Shown here: piece by piece, positions 12,046 through 24,769 of the stretch
Layout of the letters: every line of letters starts with the position of its first letter
How positions within the stretch are numbered: position 1 is the stretch's first letter
NCBI GenBank assembly: GCA_013399115.1
Contig: VXAA01003915.1
Span: 235,380 to 299,379 of the forward strand
Reading direction: 5' to 3'
Length of the DNA: 64,000 nucleotides
Origin: Anseranas semipalmata
Taxonomy: Eukaryota; Chordata; Aves; Anseriformes; Anseranatidae
The notes under the pieces: generated by a model
Seen by the model: only the letters and a program-made list of their open reading frames with translations
What the model was told of the DNA's origin: nothing
Databases searched by the model: none
Position numbers and translations under genes: made by a program

Positions 12046-15000
12046 GGGGGCTCACTGACTCTAAAAATGCCTTGTGTTTTGTGATTTGATCCATCAGGGA
12101 TCTGTGAACTTTGTCAGATAATGGGGTTTGAGAGTCCCCAGGTTCTGGGATTTAGGAAGACGATAGCCTCATTGTGCTGATACTAGAGACTACACCTTCC
12201 TAGGCCTGGCGTTCCCAAAATGAATGCATGGCACAATTGCTGGGCACCTTCTGAAAGAGGACATTGCTAACGTTGGTTCACAAACTCAGCTCCTGGGATT
12301 TGGGGTATCAAGCATGCAAGTAATTATGCACTTGAGAATATGTAGCCCGTGCGCGTGAGATGTATTCAGGCTTACTGCACTGTGTGCATACCCTTGAGCA
12401 GTGTGCTCGGGTGTTCAAGTTGAGCTGGGGGTTAACAGGGCTCAGAGCAAAGGATTTAAAGCTATAAGAAACTTTATGTTGGTTGGCTTACTTCCAATTT
12501 TGACTATGGCTCAGTATAGTCACAGACAAATTAAAAGGAAAGAAGGAGAAACCTTTCCTAGTGTGGGAAAACAATAATAGCAAGAAATGCAGAGCCTGAG
12601 GAAGGTCACAGCACAATACTGCTGTTTGGATGAGGGACTTGACCAAAAAATGGGTCAGTCAGTGGTGATTTTTGAGAGCTCAGTGTCAGTAATTTAGAGC
12701 TGATGTTGAGCAAAACTGTGCTGTTGGCATGGTTCTGGCAGCTTCCCTTTTTCTGGGTCCCTAGTGCAGTAGTGGCTCAGAAGTGAAAAACATGACGGTG
12801 AGGTGTGGTTGAGAGGCCATGTCATTTCCCAGTCGGCCTCTCGGGCAGTGCGGGGTGCTTTGTGTAATACCCAGGCTACATGGGAAATTGTTGAGGACTT
12901 GATGGAGTTCTTGTGCAAGTCAAGGCAATGTTTGCTCGTTTGCTGGGAAATTGTTTTGGAATAAAACTGCCTAGAGACCTGTGTACAACAGAAGCACCAA
13001 TTTCCTCTTGACTTAATCTTGGATTACAAGAATGTAACATAATGGTGTTGTTTCAATGGTGTGTTCTGCATGTAGGCTTGGAGTGAGATCAGGTTACCTG
13101 TTCCATTTTTTTTCCTCATTTTGTAGCCGCCTGGAGTTTCTTTGCTTGTAATGCATCTTCCAGAGACCAGCTGTGATGGGGTAGAGTTGGATATAGACTG
13201 GAACAAGTTCTTAGCAATGCAGTCAAGTTTAGGGCTTCGTCCATACTGGAAAGCTGTGTGTTGTAGCTAATCTGGAACTGTAAGTAAGTGTGCATGCTGG
13301 GGGGATTTGTGCCCTGTGGCACACGGCGAGCAGTAGTGCTGACAGAACGAGAGACCCCGGTGGTCATCTTTGTGGATTATCGAGCACTGCAGGTGTGTCG
13401 CAAGGAGTCGCGTATCTGGTTTGAGAGAAACATGAGCACCACTTCAGCCTTCCTACCTCTCCACTGAGGATATCTTGTATGGTCAGGGTGGCTTCAGGAA
13501 CTAGCGTTTACTTCGGCATGGCCTTTGCATCAGAGCGGTCCCAGAAGGTCTCTGAAACCCAAGGCCGAGACCCCTCTCGGGGCGGCAGTGTGCGCACCTT
13601 CGCTGCTTGTTGTGGAGGCCTGCTATGATGCCTCTGGGTTTCTGAGATGTGCCTTATCACAAGGTTTGAAAGACTCTTGATCAGATTCTCTATCTGTCCC
13701 CCAAATGGCTTCCGGATAGTCATTAATAGATAAAACAAGCAGAATTGCTTTGTCCCTTGTTTGTAGCTCAGTGCGTGAGATGCGAAGTCTGATGTTTTTC
13801 TGCCCCTCAGGAGGTTGCAACTAAATTAAACTGTTATCTAAGAATTTGGGCATGACAGCTGTGAAGGACACAAAAGCCCCACAGAAACAACGCAGTGGGT
13901 GAGATGCCAGTTGTAACGCCTGAGAGAGGCTGACCAGGAGCGCGGGGCTGTTGAGTCGGCAGGAACGCGCCAGGGTCCTGCGTCTCGCGGTCCTGGGATA
14001 AGCAAAGGAAATGGCAAGCCTAACCGGGGCCGGAGCGGCCTAGAGAAAGCTGTGGCAAGCAGGCTTGTGCTGGAGCGTTAGGGAGACCACAGGGAGCAGC
14101 AGGACTGTGCTCAAACGGTGCCTGGGCCACTTTGCCAAGGAGGGCAAAGGAGGCCCCTCTCAGAACTGGTGAGGAGTCGGGGCTTGAAGGCATCCTGAGA
14201 GCAAGGTGTGGGGAGCCTGGGCTGTGAGGCGAGAGTGAGGAACCCCTGCAGAGTTCAGCATGGGAGTCCCAAGGGTGGGTTTTCAGACCTGTGGGTGAGA
14301 GTTGGTATGAGGGAGCCTGTTAAAAATGAAATTAAGGGTGCTACAGACTGTGAGGCAGGGCCTGCGGAGTTTTTCATGTTGTCCTGTGAGTTGCTCTTTA
14401 TCTTCGTGCCTTAACTTGTCCCCAGCACAGCAGAATCTGAATGGAAAGTCACATTTGCATGCTGCAGTGGCCGTGTTGATATAGCTGGGGTCCTTTAAGC
14501 TTCTCTCCTCAACAGGGACTTTGCAGAGCTGTGATTGAGGACAGCACTCACCTGGGCTTGGCTGTGAAATCACTCATTTGATGGATTTTAATGTGATGGA
14601 ATAGATGACAGGCACAGTATGTTATGAATTTCTGATCCTGTGTCATTAGCTCTGGGGTGACAAATGGAAAGACCTCCCAACATGAGGGCTGGCTGGTATG
14701 TGTAAAACTGGTCAGCAACTCTGTTACACGTCTGTCTTGCATCTCCATCTAGGAACAGGGGTAATAAATTAATGGGCATGCTGGAAAAACTACAGTGGGA
14801 GCAGTGCTGTGAGTGCATAGAGGCCCCCAGGGGGAGGGCTTGGTCTCAAACAGCTGCCACTTAATTGCCTGCCAGGAGACCTTCAGGTGTGGCTGAGAGG
14901 TGACTCCACCCTCAGGGAGAGCTTTCTAGGCACATTCCCTGCGGCTAGGTGGATCCTACTCTTCCAGCTCTCATCTCTCCTGGCAGCAATGGCTTTAGAC

Positions 15001-17206
15001 AGGAATGACGACTAAAGCATTTCTTAAGATACCACCGACTGCAAAGGCCGAAGGGTCTGTACGCAGTTTGGGTTCAAGCTGAGTCCCTGCAGAAGCAGCG
15101 TGGCTGCTGCTTCCCAGGCAAGACTTGGAAGCGGAGCACTCTGCTGGCTGTGCTGCCAGGTATGCTGCCATTCTTGGGACTCACCAAGGAGAAGCTAGGA
15201 GGAGGAATATGGCAGCGCAGCCCTTTTGTAGGAAAATCTCAGATGCTGAAGAGAGATCCCGTGTTCCTCTGAGCAGGATGGGGAACACAGCTCGTGAGCA
15301 AACAGATGGGAACTGGGCCAGTGGCTGCTGCATCCCCAGCACACGCCGGAGGGATCCCTGCGCTAATACAGCAGGGGAGGGAAGTGTCAGAAACGCATTG
15401 TCTTGGGAGACAGAACAGAAGAGGAGGATTCTGCTTGAGCAGTGAGTGAGGTGAGGGTTGGCCTGAGCCCAGCCTTGTGAATAAATGAGCAGCTTGGATG
15501 CTCGGAGTGACCTTTCTAATAGGGTGGAAACAATAACAAATCAAAGCAAGGCAAATCTGTATCTGAGAGACTGTGAAAGAAGCAACTTCTGGGTTTACTC
15601 TACACATCTCAGTGTGTAAGGGACTCAAGAAAAGGAAAACCTGTGGCCACTATGGTTTTTTGTTGTCTTTGTTTTGTTTTGTTTTTTGGTCTTGAAACCT
15701 ATGAAACAAAGGGAAATAGGAACTCAAAGAGAGGAACAGAGGCGGTAGGAATGAATTAAAGAGTTTTGCATTCCTGGCCACCTGCGATGTTGCTAGCCCA
15801 TGTGGAAGGCATATCTTGGTAGCATTTAAGCTCCTGTCAGGTTGGAAACACGCTTTGTGGTATGCAACAGAGAATAGACAGAACCAGATTCTGGAACTGC
15901 AGGTCATGCAGGTTGTAGAGTCAAACAGTAGAACATCTGACAATGTGGATGTGGAGTGCAAAGAGGTAGTTTTGAAGAGCTGACCTTGCTGAGCCGTTTT
16001 ATACATATCCTTTAAGGGTAAAATGGAACTGAATGGAATTGAAAAGAATGGAATGAACACAGAGGAAAAAGGTAGTCCTTGGTCAGGACATCTGCCTTGT
16101 CATTTGCAGCTGGCTGGGATCCATAAGCATCATTTCAGTAGGGCATTTTCCAGAAGACCTGAAGTTTGCAGACACAGTGGAGTATGTAGAAGGCAGCATG
16201 CAAAGGTCTGAAAGACGTGTTTGGAGATGAGTAAGGACTCACAGTGGGGTGAAGGGAAGTAGGGTCAAGCTCATGGTAGAACAGCGATGGATGGTGGATT
16301 TTTGCCTTGAAGAGAAAGATAGGAATGTCTGCATTTGATATGAAAGTGGAGAGGGAGCCCGCAAGAGATCCCCCAAGAGTGGCTGAAAGAAAGCCAAGGT
16401 GATTTCAGCAGCAGCTGCTGGCTTTTCCTCCAGGGTCCTGCAGCAGCAGGCTAAAGGATCCTTGCAGGCAAACTCAGCTGAAGAACACAGCAGTCACTTG
16501 GGTGGTCTTTGAGGCCATGGAGGAAACAGCAATATACCACAACACTGGTAGATGGCAGGTAGATGGCAATCTTTCTTGAAGATTTTCTTCCAGTATGTCT
16601 TCTGTTTGTTAATTTCTTCAAAGTGTATTTAAGTATTTCATGTACGCATCCCAACATGACTTGGTGTATGCCTCATTACCATGTTTATAGCTATTCAAAT
16701 TACCAGTGACCTTCAGAGCTGATGGTTGTGTGAGTTGCCCAGCTTGCATCAATGATTTGTAGCCCACGGTAGACCATTTATTTCTCTTCTCCTGTCAGTT
16801 TCAGCTTTTTCTTGAATGCTGTGGTATTGCCCACTCAGTCCAGGGCTCCTGCAGGGGCTGGTGGTTGTCACAGATAAGTTGGGCTCGCAAGGAGTTCTGA
16901 GTATGGCACTAAAAGAGAAAGACATGATTTTGAACAAGAAAATGAGGCAGGCTTTTTGAGTGACTTGTTGGGATATACTGCTGAGAGATGACATCCACAT
17001 CTCAAGCCAGGCCCTTCAGAAGTCCAACTGAATCCGTACTGCTGGTTTTGAGTGCTGTCCTTTTGGTGTGCCTGGCATGGATTGCTGTAGCTTCAGAGCT
17101 CCTTGGTACCCATCTGCTCCTCTCCCTGCCACCCCAAAGCTCATGCTCTCTCTCCCTCATTCCTAAGGAAGTAGCATGTTTATACAGCAAGAAGAGTTTG
17201 AATGAG
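12046..17206. other. Noncoding, nothing recognised
   Basis: No supported gene or young mobile element. Around 14.55-14.70 kb is another non-repetitive block with a TGACAG core that could be conserved noncoding DNA. A short GGAAT-type imperfect repeat lies at about 16023-16055. Confidence 0.5.
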
Positions 17207-17785
17207 CTGAGTGAGGCTGAGGTGCTACCTTCTTTGCCTCAGTTGTCACTGGTAAGACCTTCAGCAATCTTGGGCCCCTGAAACCAGAGGGAGAGTCCAT
17301 GGCAAGGTAGGCTTACCCACAGTGGAGGACGATCAGGTTAGGGAATATTTAAACACATTGGGCATACGTGAGTCCATGGAGCCTGATGAGATGCACCCAG
17401 GAGTGCTGAGGGATCCGGCTGATGGCATTGCAGGAGCACTCTCGATTATCTTTGAAAGGTCATGGTGATGGAGGGGTTCCTGCTGGCTGGAAGAAAGCGA
17501 ATGCCAGCCCTGTCTTCAAGAAGGGCAAGGAGGAGGGTGCGGGGACATCCAGGCTGTCCTGATAGGAGAGGTGCTCCAGCCCTCTGATCATCTTTGTGGT
17601 AACGAAGGTGATTGGGAGTAGCCAGCCTGGATTTGTGAAGAGGAAATCCTAGTTAACCAAGTTGATAGCCTTCTGCAATGAGGTGTCTATCTTGTTGGAT
17701 GAGGGGAGAGCAGTGGATGTTGTTTATCTTGACTTCGCCAAGGCTTTTGATGTTGTCTTGTGTAATGTCCTCATAGTCCATATTT
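17207..17785 (+). repeat. CR1 LINE internal fragment (reverse-transcriptase region)
   Basis: This fragment covers the part of CR1 ORF2 that leads into and includes the start of the reverse transcriptase. The reading includes the TTTGCCTCAGT...TCACTGG motif, a CTGATGAGATGCACCC motif, AAGAAGGGCAAGG, and GGATGTTGTTTATCTTGACTT (encoding the DVVYLDF-type RT motif). It is truncated at both ends and contains stops, so it is not functional. Bases 17286-17732 are almost identical to 49889-50335 (see findings). It carries an inserted 36-bp piece of CR1 in inverse orientation at 17564-17599, replacing the normal sequence between the AAGAAGGG block and the RT motif. Confidence 0.85.
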
Positions 17786-20700
17786 CACCAGTTAGTCTAT
17801 TTTAAAGTTTGCCTTCCGTTAGAATAGACTCAGTTTGCTATTTATCTTAAAATCTGTGTTCAGCTCGGTGCCAACAGGCTGAAATTTCAGTCCTTCCAAT
17901 CCTCAAGAAATAGCAAATCTTAAAACAGAAATACTGTGTGAGTGAAGAGCAAAGCATAACAATGCAAGAACAGAAGGCTCTGAAAAGCAGAATGAGCTGT
18001 CTTCCATAAAGGGCTGGTTTGGAAGTTATAAATACAAAGTACTAGATGGGGAATTTTCCACTGGGAAGTGTTATCAGTACTTCTAATGCATGGACAAGAG
18101 CAGTGGGAAATATATAATGGGATTTGGGTCTATTCCAAACTGTGACAACATCAGAACCTTTGGAGAGCGGGAGCATTAGCATCTCAAGAAAGGATCTAGA
18201 GAAGAGACTTAAATGAATCTTCTGTTTGTCTTGTAAGTCAAGCTTTTTGTTTTTCCCTTGCTTCCTATAGGACAAATGCCTAGATACAGGCAATCATAAA
18301 GCTCTTCTTCTGTGGGGAATCTGCTTTGGCTGGCATGGAGGAGTGTGTAATTTATGAGTAACTCTCGTATCTGGATTTAGCTGTGAATGACACATGGGCA
18401 CTATTGTGATGGGTGCAGGGACAAATCCGATAGTGCTCTGTGAAGTGCTGGGAGGGAGCTGAATTAGAGAGGTGGCAGCACATGGTAGAGTGTGGGTATG
18501 TCTGTGCCTTCTGCTAGTTGGGATATCAAATATCGTAGTAATTCAGGAGTATATTTTCAGAATGGTGTTTATTTGTTAACTAATTTAATAATAATAATTA
18601 AAAAAAAAAAAGGTTGTCCACTCTGTTACCAGCAACAGAAATCAGAAATCCCAAGCTGGCAGTAGGACCATGGTCCATGCCAAGGGATCAGCTTCTCCTG
18701 TGGAAGGGGCACTGCCCTGTGCATAATCGTGCACTCTTTTTCCTGAGCTGAAAGTGCTATAAACCTGTCACCTGGAAATTAAGCCTTATCTCATTTTCCT
18801 TACGTAGCAAGGTTAGCTTTCCTTTCCTATCTTGTGTGTCGCTTGGAGAGGATGGATACCCAGGAGCAGCAGCAGTGAGTTCCCAGACGTATTGGCCCAG
18901 GTGGGCATACCGAGAGCACAAGGACTCCCATGACACCTGAGTGGTTGGGGCTGCTGCTATTTCGGATCAAGAAGGAAAAACCACTTTCATCAGACGTCTT
19001 TGATTAGGGAGGCACTGATATATTGATGGAGAGAGTGAATTACACAGTGACTTGTGTAGAGATTAACAGAGGGGGCAGAAAACAGCTAACACATCTGAAG
19101 CCTGAATGCTGAAGCTAGAGGTGCAGTTAAGAGACCCTGGGGAAAGTGGAGGGCGGCAGGATGACGCAGAGGTGACAGGCGGCAGTGTGATCACTTGAGG
19201 ACAGTGCTCCTGCCTCACCCCAGCCTCTGCAGTGAAGCAGAGACATCCCAGAGGTGAGTCAAGTGTGCCAGCCCCCCTTGCCTTGATGGCCTTCAGGACA
19301 GAATGCCTCACCCTATTCAGCTGTAGGTGGAAGTGTCCTCAGGGCACTTGGTACGCTAAATATGAACTGAAAAGATCTCCTTTTAAGTGGGGGCTCTCCC
19401 TTTCAAACAGGGCACTTCTGTGTGTTCTGCAGAGTGCCCAGCCCATTCTTTGGTGTTAAGTTAAAAACGGACAAAAAAAGGGGTGGGTGGTGGGGGAGTA
19501 ATAGGGCACTGGAAACTGTGCAGAATTATCTTATGGAGAAGAGGAGCAGTAAGCGCTATCTGTGTAGCTCTGGCAGTACTCAGTCATAGGACACTTGCAT
19601 AGCCTTGTGGTAGCTGGGGATTGTGTTTTAGCAGTGGTCTCATTTACTTGGTGGTTTCTTGTTGCTAGAGCTGAGTAACTGTTGATAACTGTTCACTCTG
19701 CCTATTTGCAGTGCAGATGTAGAAAAATGAGACAGTGAGGCTTCTCTGCCATTGCTGGTTACCTCATCACTATCATCCCCTTGCCAAAAGCCTTTTTTGG
19801 TAATCTGCCGGGGGAAGTTCCTCATCTTTTACTGGGGCTTGCCTGGTGGCTGGAGGGAGCATCCAGCTGCCTACAAGATCAATGCATTTGTGCTGGGACA
19901 GGTCCCAAGACTTGTCTGCAACCTGCAGTCTCTATCTCTGGGAGAAACAGCTCTTTAACTGTCAAACTCACTTGAGTACATTTTAGATCATAGGCAAGCT
20001 CAAAAGGAAGATGAGGTATATGCTATCAAAGCCACAAGGTTAAGTTCTGATTACAAAGTTGGAGAAACAGCTATAAAGAAAAAGTATAAAATAAGATAAT
20101 GCAAACCTAGAACAAACTCAACATCAGGCTTTTATTTTACCTGCTGCTCAGGGATTTGTTAAGGAGCTTCAGAATTCAGTTCAGTAGATCCTTGTCTGTA
20201 AGACACATTCTCCTGAGTTGGAGGTTGTCCTTGGGTTTGTGTCCCTTTGTTGTACTAGGGGGTTTTATAGCTGCTCGTGAAGTTTCAAAGCAAGTCCCAA
20301 GAAATCCCATGTCTCTGTGCTAATCAGGGGGATCTCTTTATGTGATGGCCTTGGTTTTAAGACCTTGTTATCCAGATAATGCCAAGGGAATAGTTTGTAG
20401 ATCGTTTGGGATTTCACTCTGACAGCAGGGACCCTAGGATGCTGTGAGTCTTCTGGTTTTTTGTTTGTTTGTTTTTGTCTGAATATCAAATGAATTGCAG
20501 TTACGAATGTTACATCATAATGTTTTCCAAATGATGCATCAAAAGCTTATCCCTTTTGGGTGATATGCAGCAGTTTCTCTTGATCTGAAAAGTATTTTAT
20601 AGAATTCAATACATATAAAACATTAGTTCACGATCTGTTCCAGAGACCACTGTGTTACAAAGAGTTAGGAAAGCGTTGTGAGCCACAATAACCTGAAAAC

Positions 20701-21969
20701 ATATGTAACTGCTCTCCTTCTGCACTTTCTTGCATTGAGACAGGGCAAATAATTGACTTTGTAAGTGCTTGAATTCAAGTAAGAGGTGCACATTGGCCAG
20801 TTTCTGGATAAAATAGGGATAATATCTGGGCACTCTGGGATATACAGAAATGGGCAACATCCAGAAAGATTAATAATGATTCTCTGGGAAAGACAGTCAT
20901 TTTCTCTGTGGCCATAAGCAATGTAATGGTCATGTCTGATGCATTTTTAAATGTCCCAAAACAATACAGATCTTTCTTGCAGAGCCTGGTAGCATAAGGT
21001 GTGGGGGATCCAGTTGCAAGGAACTTAGAGATGACAGCTGACATTTAGAGATGCCAGCATACATTTGCTGGCAATAGTTTTCGTAGCAGACCCTGTGCTG
21101 GCTAGTCTGCATTGGACCCCAGTTCATTTTTCAGGTGTAGCAAGAAGTGCTGGTTTTGTTCATAGCTCTTCAGTAGTTTGGATCCTGGCTACCCGAAAAG
21201 CATCCTTTTTCAGTCGGCAGTTGGTGAGGAGCTCAAGCTGATAGTTCCCTGGTTTAATGAGGATGCTCCTGCAATTCTCGATTAAAATTGCCCTGACTCT
21301 GAATTCATTTAATCTTCAGAGCACATTTCAAAACTTCCTTTCTGTTTCTCTAAGCTTTGAGCAAGTAAAAACAAGGCTTAATGGGTTGGGAGAATTTTGC
21401 TGTGACATTGAAGTACCTTGGTGTTTGGTGTGTCATTTAGAGTGAAATAGCTCTTTTATTTTTATTTTTTCAAACGTGGGCTTGTCAAGACACCCTAGTT
21501 CTCACAGTGACTCGTGTCATCGCCTTAGCCAATTCCTTTTCCTCTCTGTATCTCATTTTCCTTATGTAGCTGTGATTTCTCTGTTGCTCTGAGGATATAA
21601 GAAATTACAGTATGTAGCATGTTTCTTGGAAGTTGTCTTACCAAAGCCCATGTTATGCCTGGTTCTTCTGTCAACAGTCCTTGGCAAAAAGACTCATGGT
21701 GCCAGTCCACTGGTTCGTGTTCCCATCACATGGCTGCACTGAGGCCATTGCCTACACTTTGTCTCTACTTGGCATGGGTGAGAAAACCTTCAGAAGGTTT
21801 CTTGAGGTGCTTTTTTCCTCCAGATCATGCCTGACCCCAGAAAAATTTTCTATGCTCTGCACTTTCATGTTTCCGCTGACTTAACACTATAGAATGGTCG
21901 TTCTGGCCTTCCCTTTTCCTGGGCACTCCTCATTCTCATTCTCACTCACCTGTTTGTTTCTTCCCACAG
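17786..21969. other. Noncoding, last part of the intron before the SH3 exon
   Basis: No gene or mobile element supported. A 12-base A run follows an AT-rich stretch near 18.6 kb. The last about 45 bases hold the acceptor of the following exon: a pyrimidine-rich stretch (about 21925-21965) ending in TTCCCACAG at 21969. Confidence 0.6.
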
Positions 21970-22083
21970 TGCTGAGTATTGGCGAAGGTGGCTTTTGGGA
22001 AGGAACCGTGAAAGGAAGGACTGGCTGGTTCCCAGCAGAATGTGTTGAGGAGGTGCAGATGCGACAGTATGATCCACGGCAAG
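21970..22083 (+). CDS. SHANK3: SHANK3 exon encoding the second half of the SH3 domain
   Basis: SHANK proteins are large postsynaptic scaffolds (ankyrin repeats, SH3, PDZ, proline-rich region, SAM) that organise glutamate-receptor complexes. This 114-nt exon starts with the last two bases of a split Val codon and encodes LSIGEGGFWEGTVKGRTG, then WFPAECVEEV, then QMRQYDPRQ, ending with the first base of the next codon. The FWEG and GWFPAECV motifs are the distal SH3 strands; ECV stands where canonical SH3 domains have NYV, so a usual ligand-contact Tyr is absent. The acceptor is TTCCCACAG with a good pyrimidine tract; the donor is CAAG|GTAAGC. GTVKGRTG and VQMRQ match SHANK3 as I remember it; SHANK2 has a GSARGH-type loop and SHANK1 a different LEEV linker. 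Family assignment is very secure, the paralogue slightly less so. The start and end of the gene lie outside the window. Confidence 0.92.
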
Positions 22084-24214
22084 GTAAGCTGTTTTTAGAT
22101 CATAATGTCTCTCAGCAGATGCACTGAACAGTCCCAGAAATTCAGAAGTCTCAGTTTTAAATTTCTAGCACACTCTGAGTTTCACCGTTCTTTCCAGTGG
22201 GTGATGAATACATCTGATGAGTTGTATTGCTAAGGGTGTTAGTTTATTTTACTGCGTGCATTAACGTCCAGTAGAAGACACACTGATCCATTTAGGTGTT
22301 GTGGTACTGTCATGAGGAGAGCAATCATCGGTTCCTTTTGTAGAGATTGTTGTAGTGATGCAGTGACTGTTGATCTGAACCTCAAACTCAGCAGTACATT
22401 GTAGGAGCCTTCAAAGGAAAACAGTAGATGGATCCTGAGTAATTTACATGTGTTTGTTCCAGTTCAACAGAAAATACTAAAAAATGGCTGTGACTCAGCC
22501 CTGGCACTCCTGACCCTCCATCTGCAGTGCCAGCCACAACCTAACAGGTATTGGCAGCAGCCCTCAGGACAGCAGTGTCGGGAGCAGCTGTGAATTGCAT
22601 GTGCCAAACATACGGTGTTCTCGGAGGTCACGGTGACTTCATAGGTTTCCTCCTGTTGTGGGCTGTATCACCACAGCTTCCTGACAGCTGCCTGGGCAGC
22701 TTTCCTCCCCCAGCCTGAGAAGAGGGTGGGAGATGCTTCTGGCAGTCCTGAACTTGTCCAGGTCTAAAGCAACTGAAGATAACTTCCAGATTCTTTTTTC
22801 CAATTTATTACTTACGAGAGGGGAGAAGTGGCCCTGATTTGACAAGTTCAGCAAAGTTCACTTTGCACATTAAATGAGCTTTAATATTCACACAGCTGGA
22901 TTCTGATAAACAAGAGTTAACTTTGATTGTGGATTTGAAAACAAAGCTGTAGAAGAGAAAACAAAATTAATAAAATACAGTTCCTGACTTTACACAACAA
23001 CAAGTTTTAATTAGTTTCTGGAAGCCTGTCCCCATTTCAAGTCTTCTCTTTATTGTAATCCCAGTTCTTCCTGAGAGTTTTAAATGTTTATGTACACACT
23101 GTCAGGCATCTCTGTACCAGGATGCTTGGATACTATAAAAGAGCCACTAAGTCTGTGTGTGCTGTGACGACCATGTGGCAGGTCGTGTGCTCTGGGATGC
23201 TTGCACGTCAGTCATTGTGGGTAGTGTATTAGGTGCCCTTGGGACCTGGCCTGGTGGCCCTGGAAGGTGTAGTGGGAGTGGTGCTCCACTGGCAGCGCTA
23301 CGAACCTGCACGCTGCAGGGTCTGATCAGCAACGCTTTTCTTCCACTCTGCCTCCAAATTAGTCCAGCTGATAGCTCTCCCATCTGAAGTTCCAGCTTGT
23401 GTTCCCACTGCTCATTTGTATTCTTTCTTCAACTTATCTTTGTACGTGCTTCAGCATATGTCATCGATCGTCTTTGCACAGTCCTGGGCAGTGAGGGCTC
23501 GTGACTGAGCGCGGTGTTGTGAACACAGCTGTACTCAGTGCCCCTTAGAAGTGAAGCAAATGTTTCTGTTGTGCTGGTGGGAAACACTTGATGACAGCGA
23601 AGACTTGAATGGGATATTCTTCCTTTTTCAGAGGTGGTTAGAGCTGATGAGTTGGGACTTCACCGAGGGGATTCCACTTTCCTCTCTCTCATACTTGCTC
23701 TGCAGCCATACTCTAGAGTCGTTTCAGCGTGCAGGGCCACTTGCCCTGTCCCTTTGTGATGCTAAATTAAGACAAAAGTAGACCAATCAATGTGGTTTAT
23801 GAGCCCTTCCTGTATTTAGGAGTTCATGTTTGCTGTGCGCTTTCTTGGAGAGTGCTCCATGTTTGGGTTAAATCAAGGTTGTGTAGTGAAATGTAAAAAC
23901 AGATGGTCCATTGACACTAAAGCAAGAGCAGAGGTGTGAGCATTTTTCTCCAGTTGTCCATACCGTTTAGTTGTTAGCACGTCCTCTAGCATGGTTTTGG
24001 CTTGTGCCAGCTTTTATTTTTCCTGACAAAGCTCGGGTGCAGTTTTTCAGGCACAGATTGTTTGCAGTAGGTAGTTTGGATAAAGCCATGATGATTGTGC
24101 ACAGAAGATAGTTTAACTATATGGACATGATGTTTTTCTGCCACTTGCCATCAAGACCAAAGAAAAAGTGTCTATTTTATGAGTTTAAGTATAGCCTATC
24201 AGTTGATTGGGCTA

Positions 24215-24769
24215 TGCAGTGTCCCCTTGTACGTGGCACTGGTTAGATAACATCTTGAATGTTGTGTTCAGTTTTGGGCTTCTCTCTGCAAGAAAGATAC
24301 TGAGTTGCTCAAGCATGTGCAGAGGAAAGCAACAAAGCTGGTGAAGGGACTAGAAAACAAGACTTACGAGGAGTGACTGAGGGAACTGGGGCTGTTCAGC
24401 CTGGAGAAAAGGAGGCTGAGGGGAGACCTCATCACTCTGTACAACTGCCTGCAAGGAGGCTGCAGCAAGGAGGGTGTCAGTCTCTTCTCAGGTGACAAGT
24501 GATGGGACGCGAGGCAATGGCCTCAAATTGTGCCAGGGGAGGTTTATGTTGGATGTCAGGAATAATTTCTTCACAGAGTGGGTAGTTAGGCATTGGAGCA
24601 GGCTGCCCAGGGAAGTGGTGGAGTCACCATCCCTGGAGGCATTTAAGAGATCTGTGGACATGGCACTGAAGGACATGGTTTAGTGACGGGACTCAGTAGG
24701 TCAGGCTGATTGTTGGACTTGATGATCTTGAAGGTCTTTTCCAACCTAGATGATTCTATGATTCTATGA
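24215..24769 (+). repeat. CR1 LINE, 5'-truncated, intact 3' end
   Basis: It begins within the end of the CR1 reverse-transcriptase ORF (GTGTTCAGTTTTGGGC motif) and continues through the GGAACTGGGGCTGTTCAGCC and GGCTGCCCAGGGAAGTGG motifs and the 3' UTR. It ends in the octamer tail (ATGATTCTATGATTCTATG). Translating the coding part gives [21 protein letters not shown] sequence with disruptions. 5' truncation with a complete 3' end is the usual result of target-primed reverse transcription. Confidence 0.95.
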
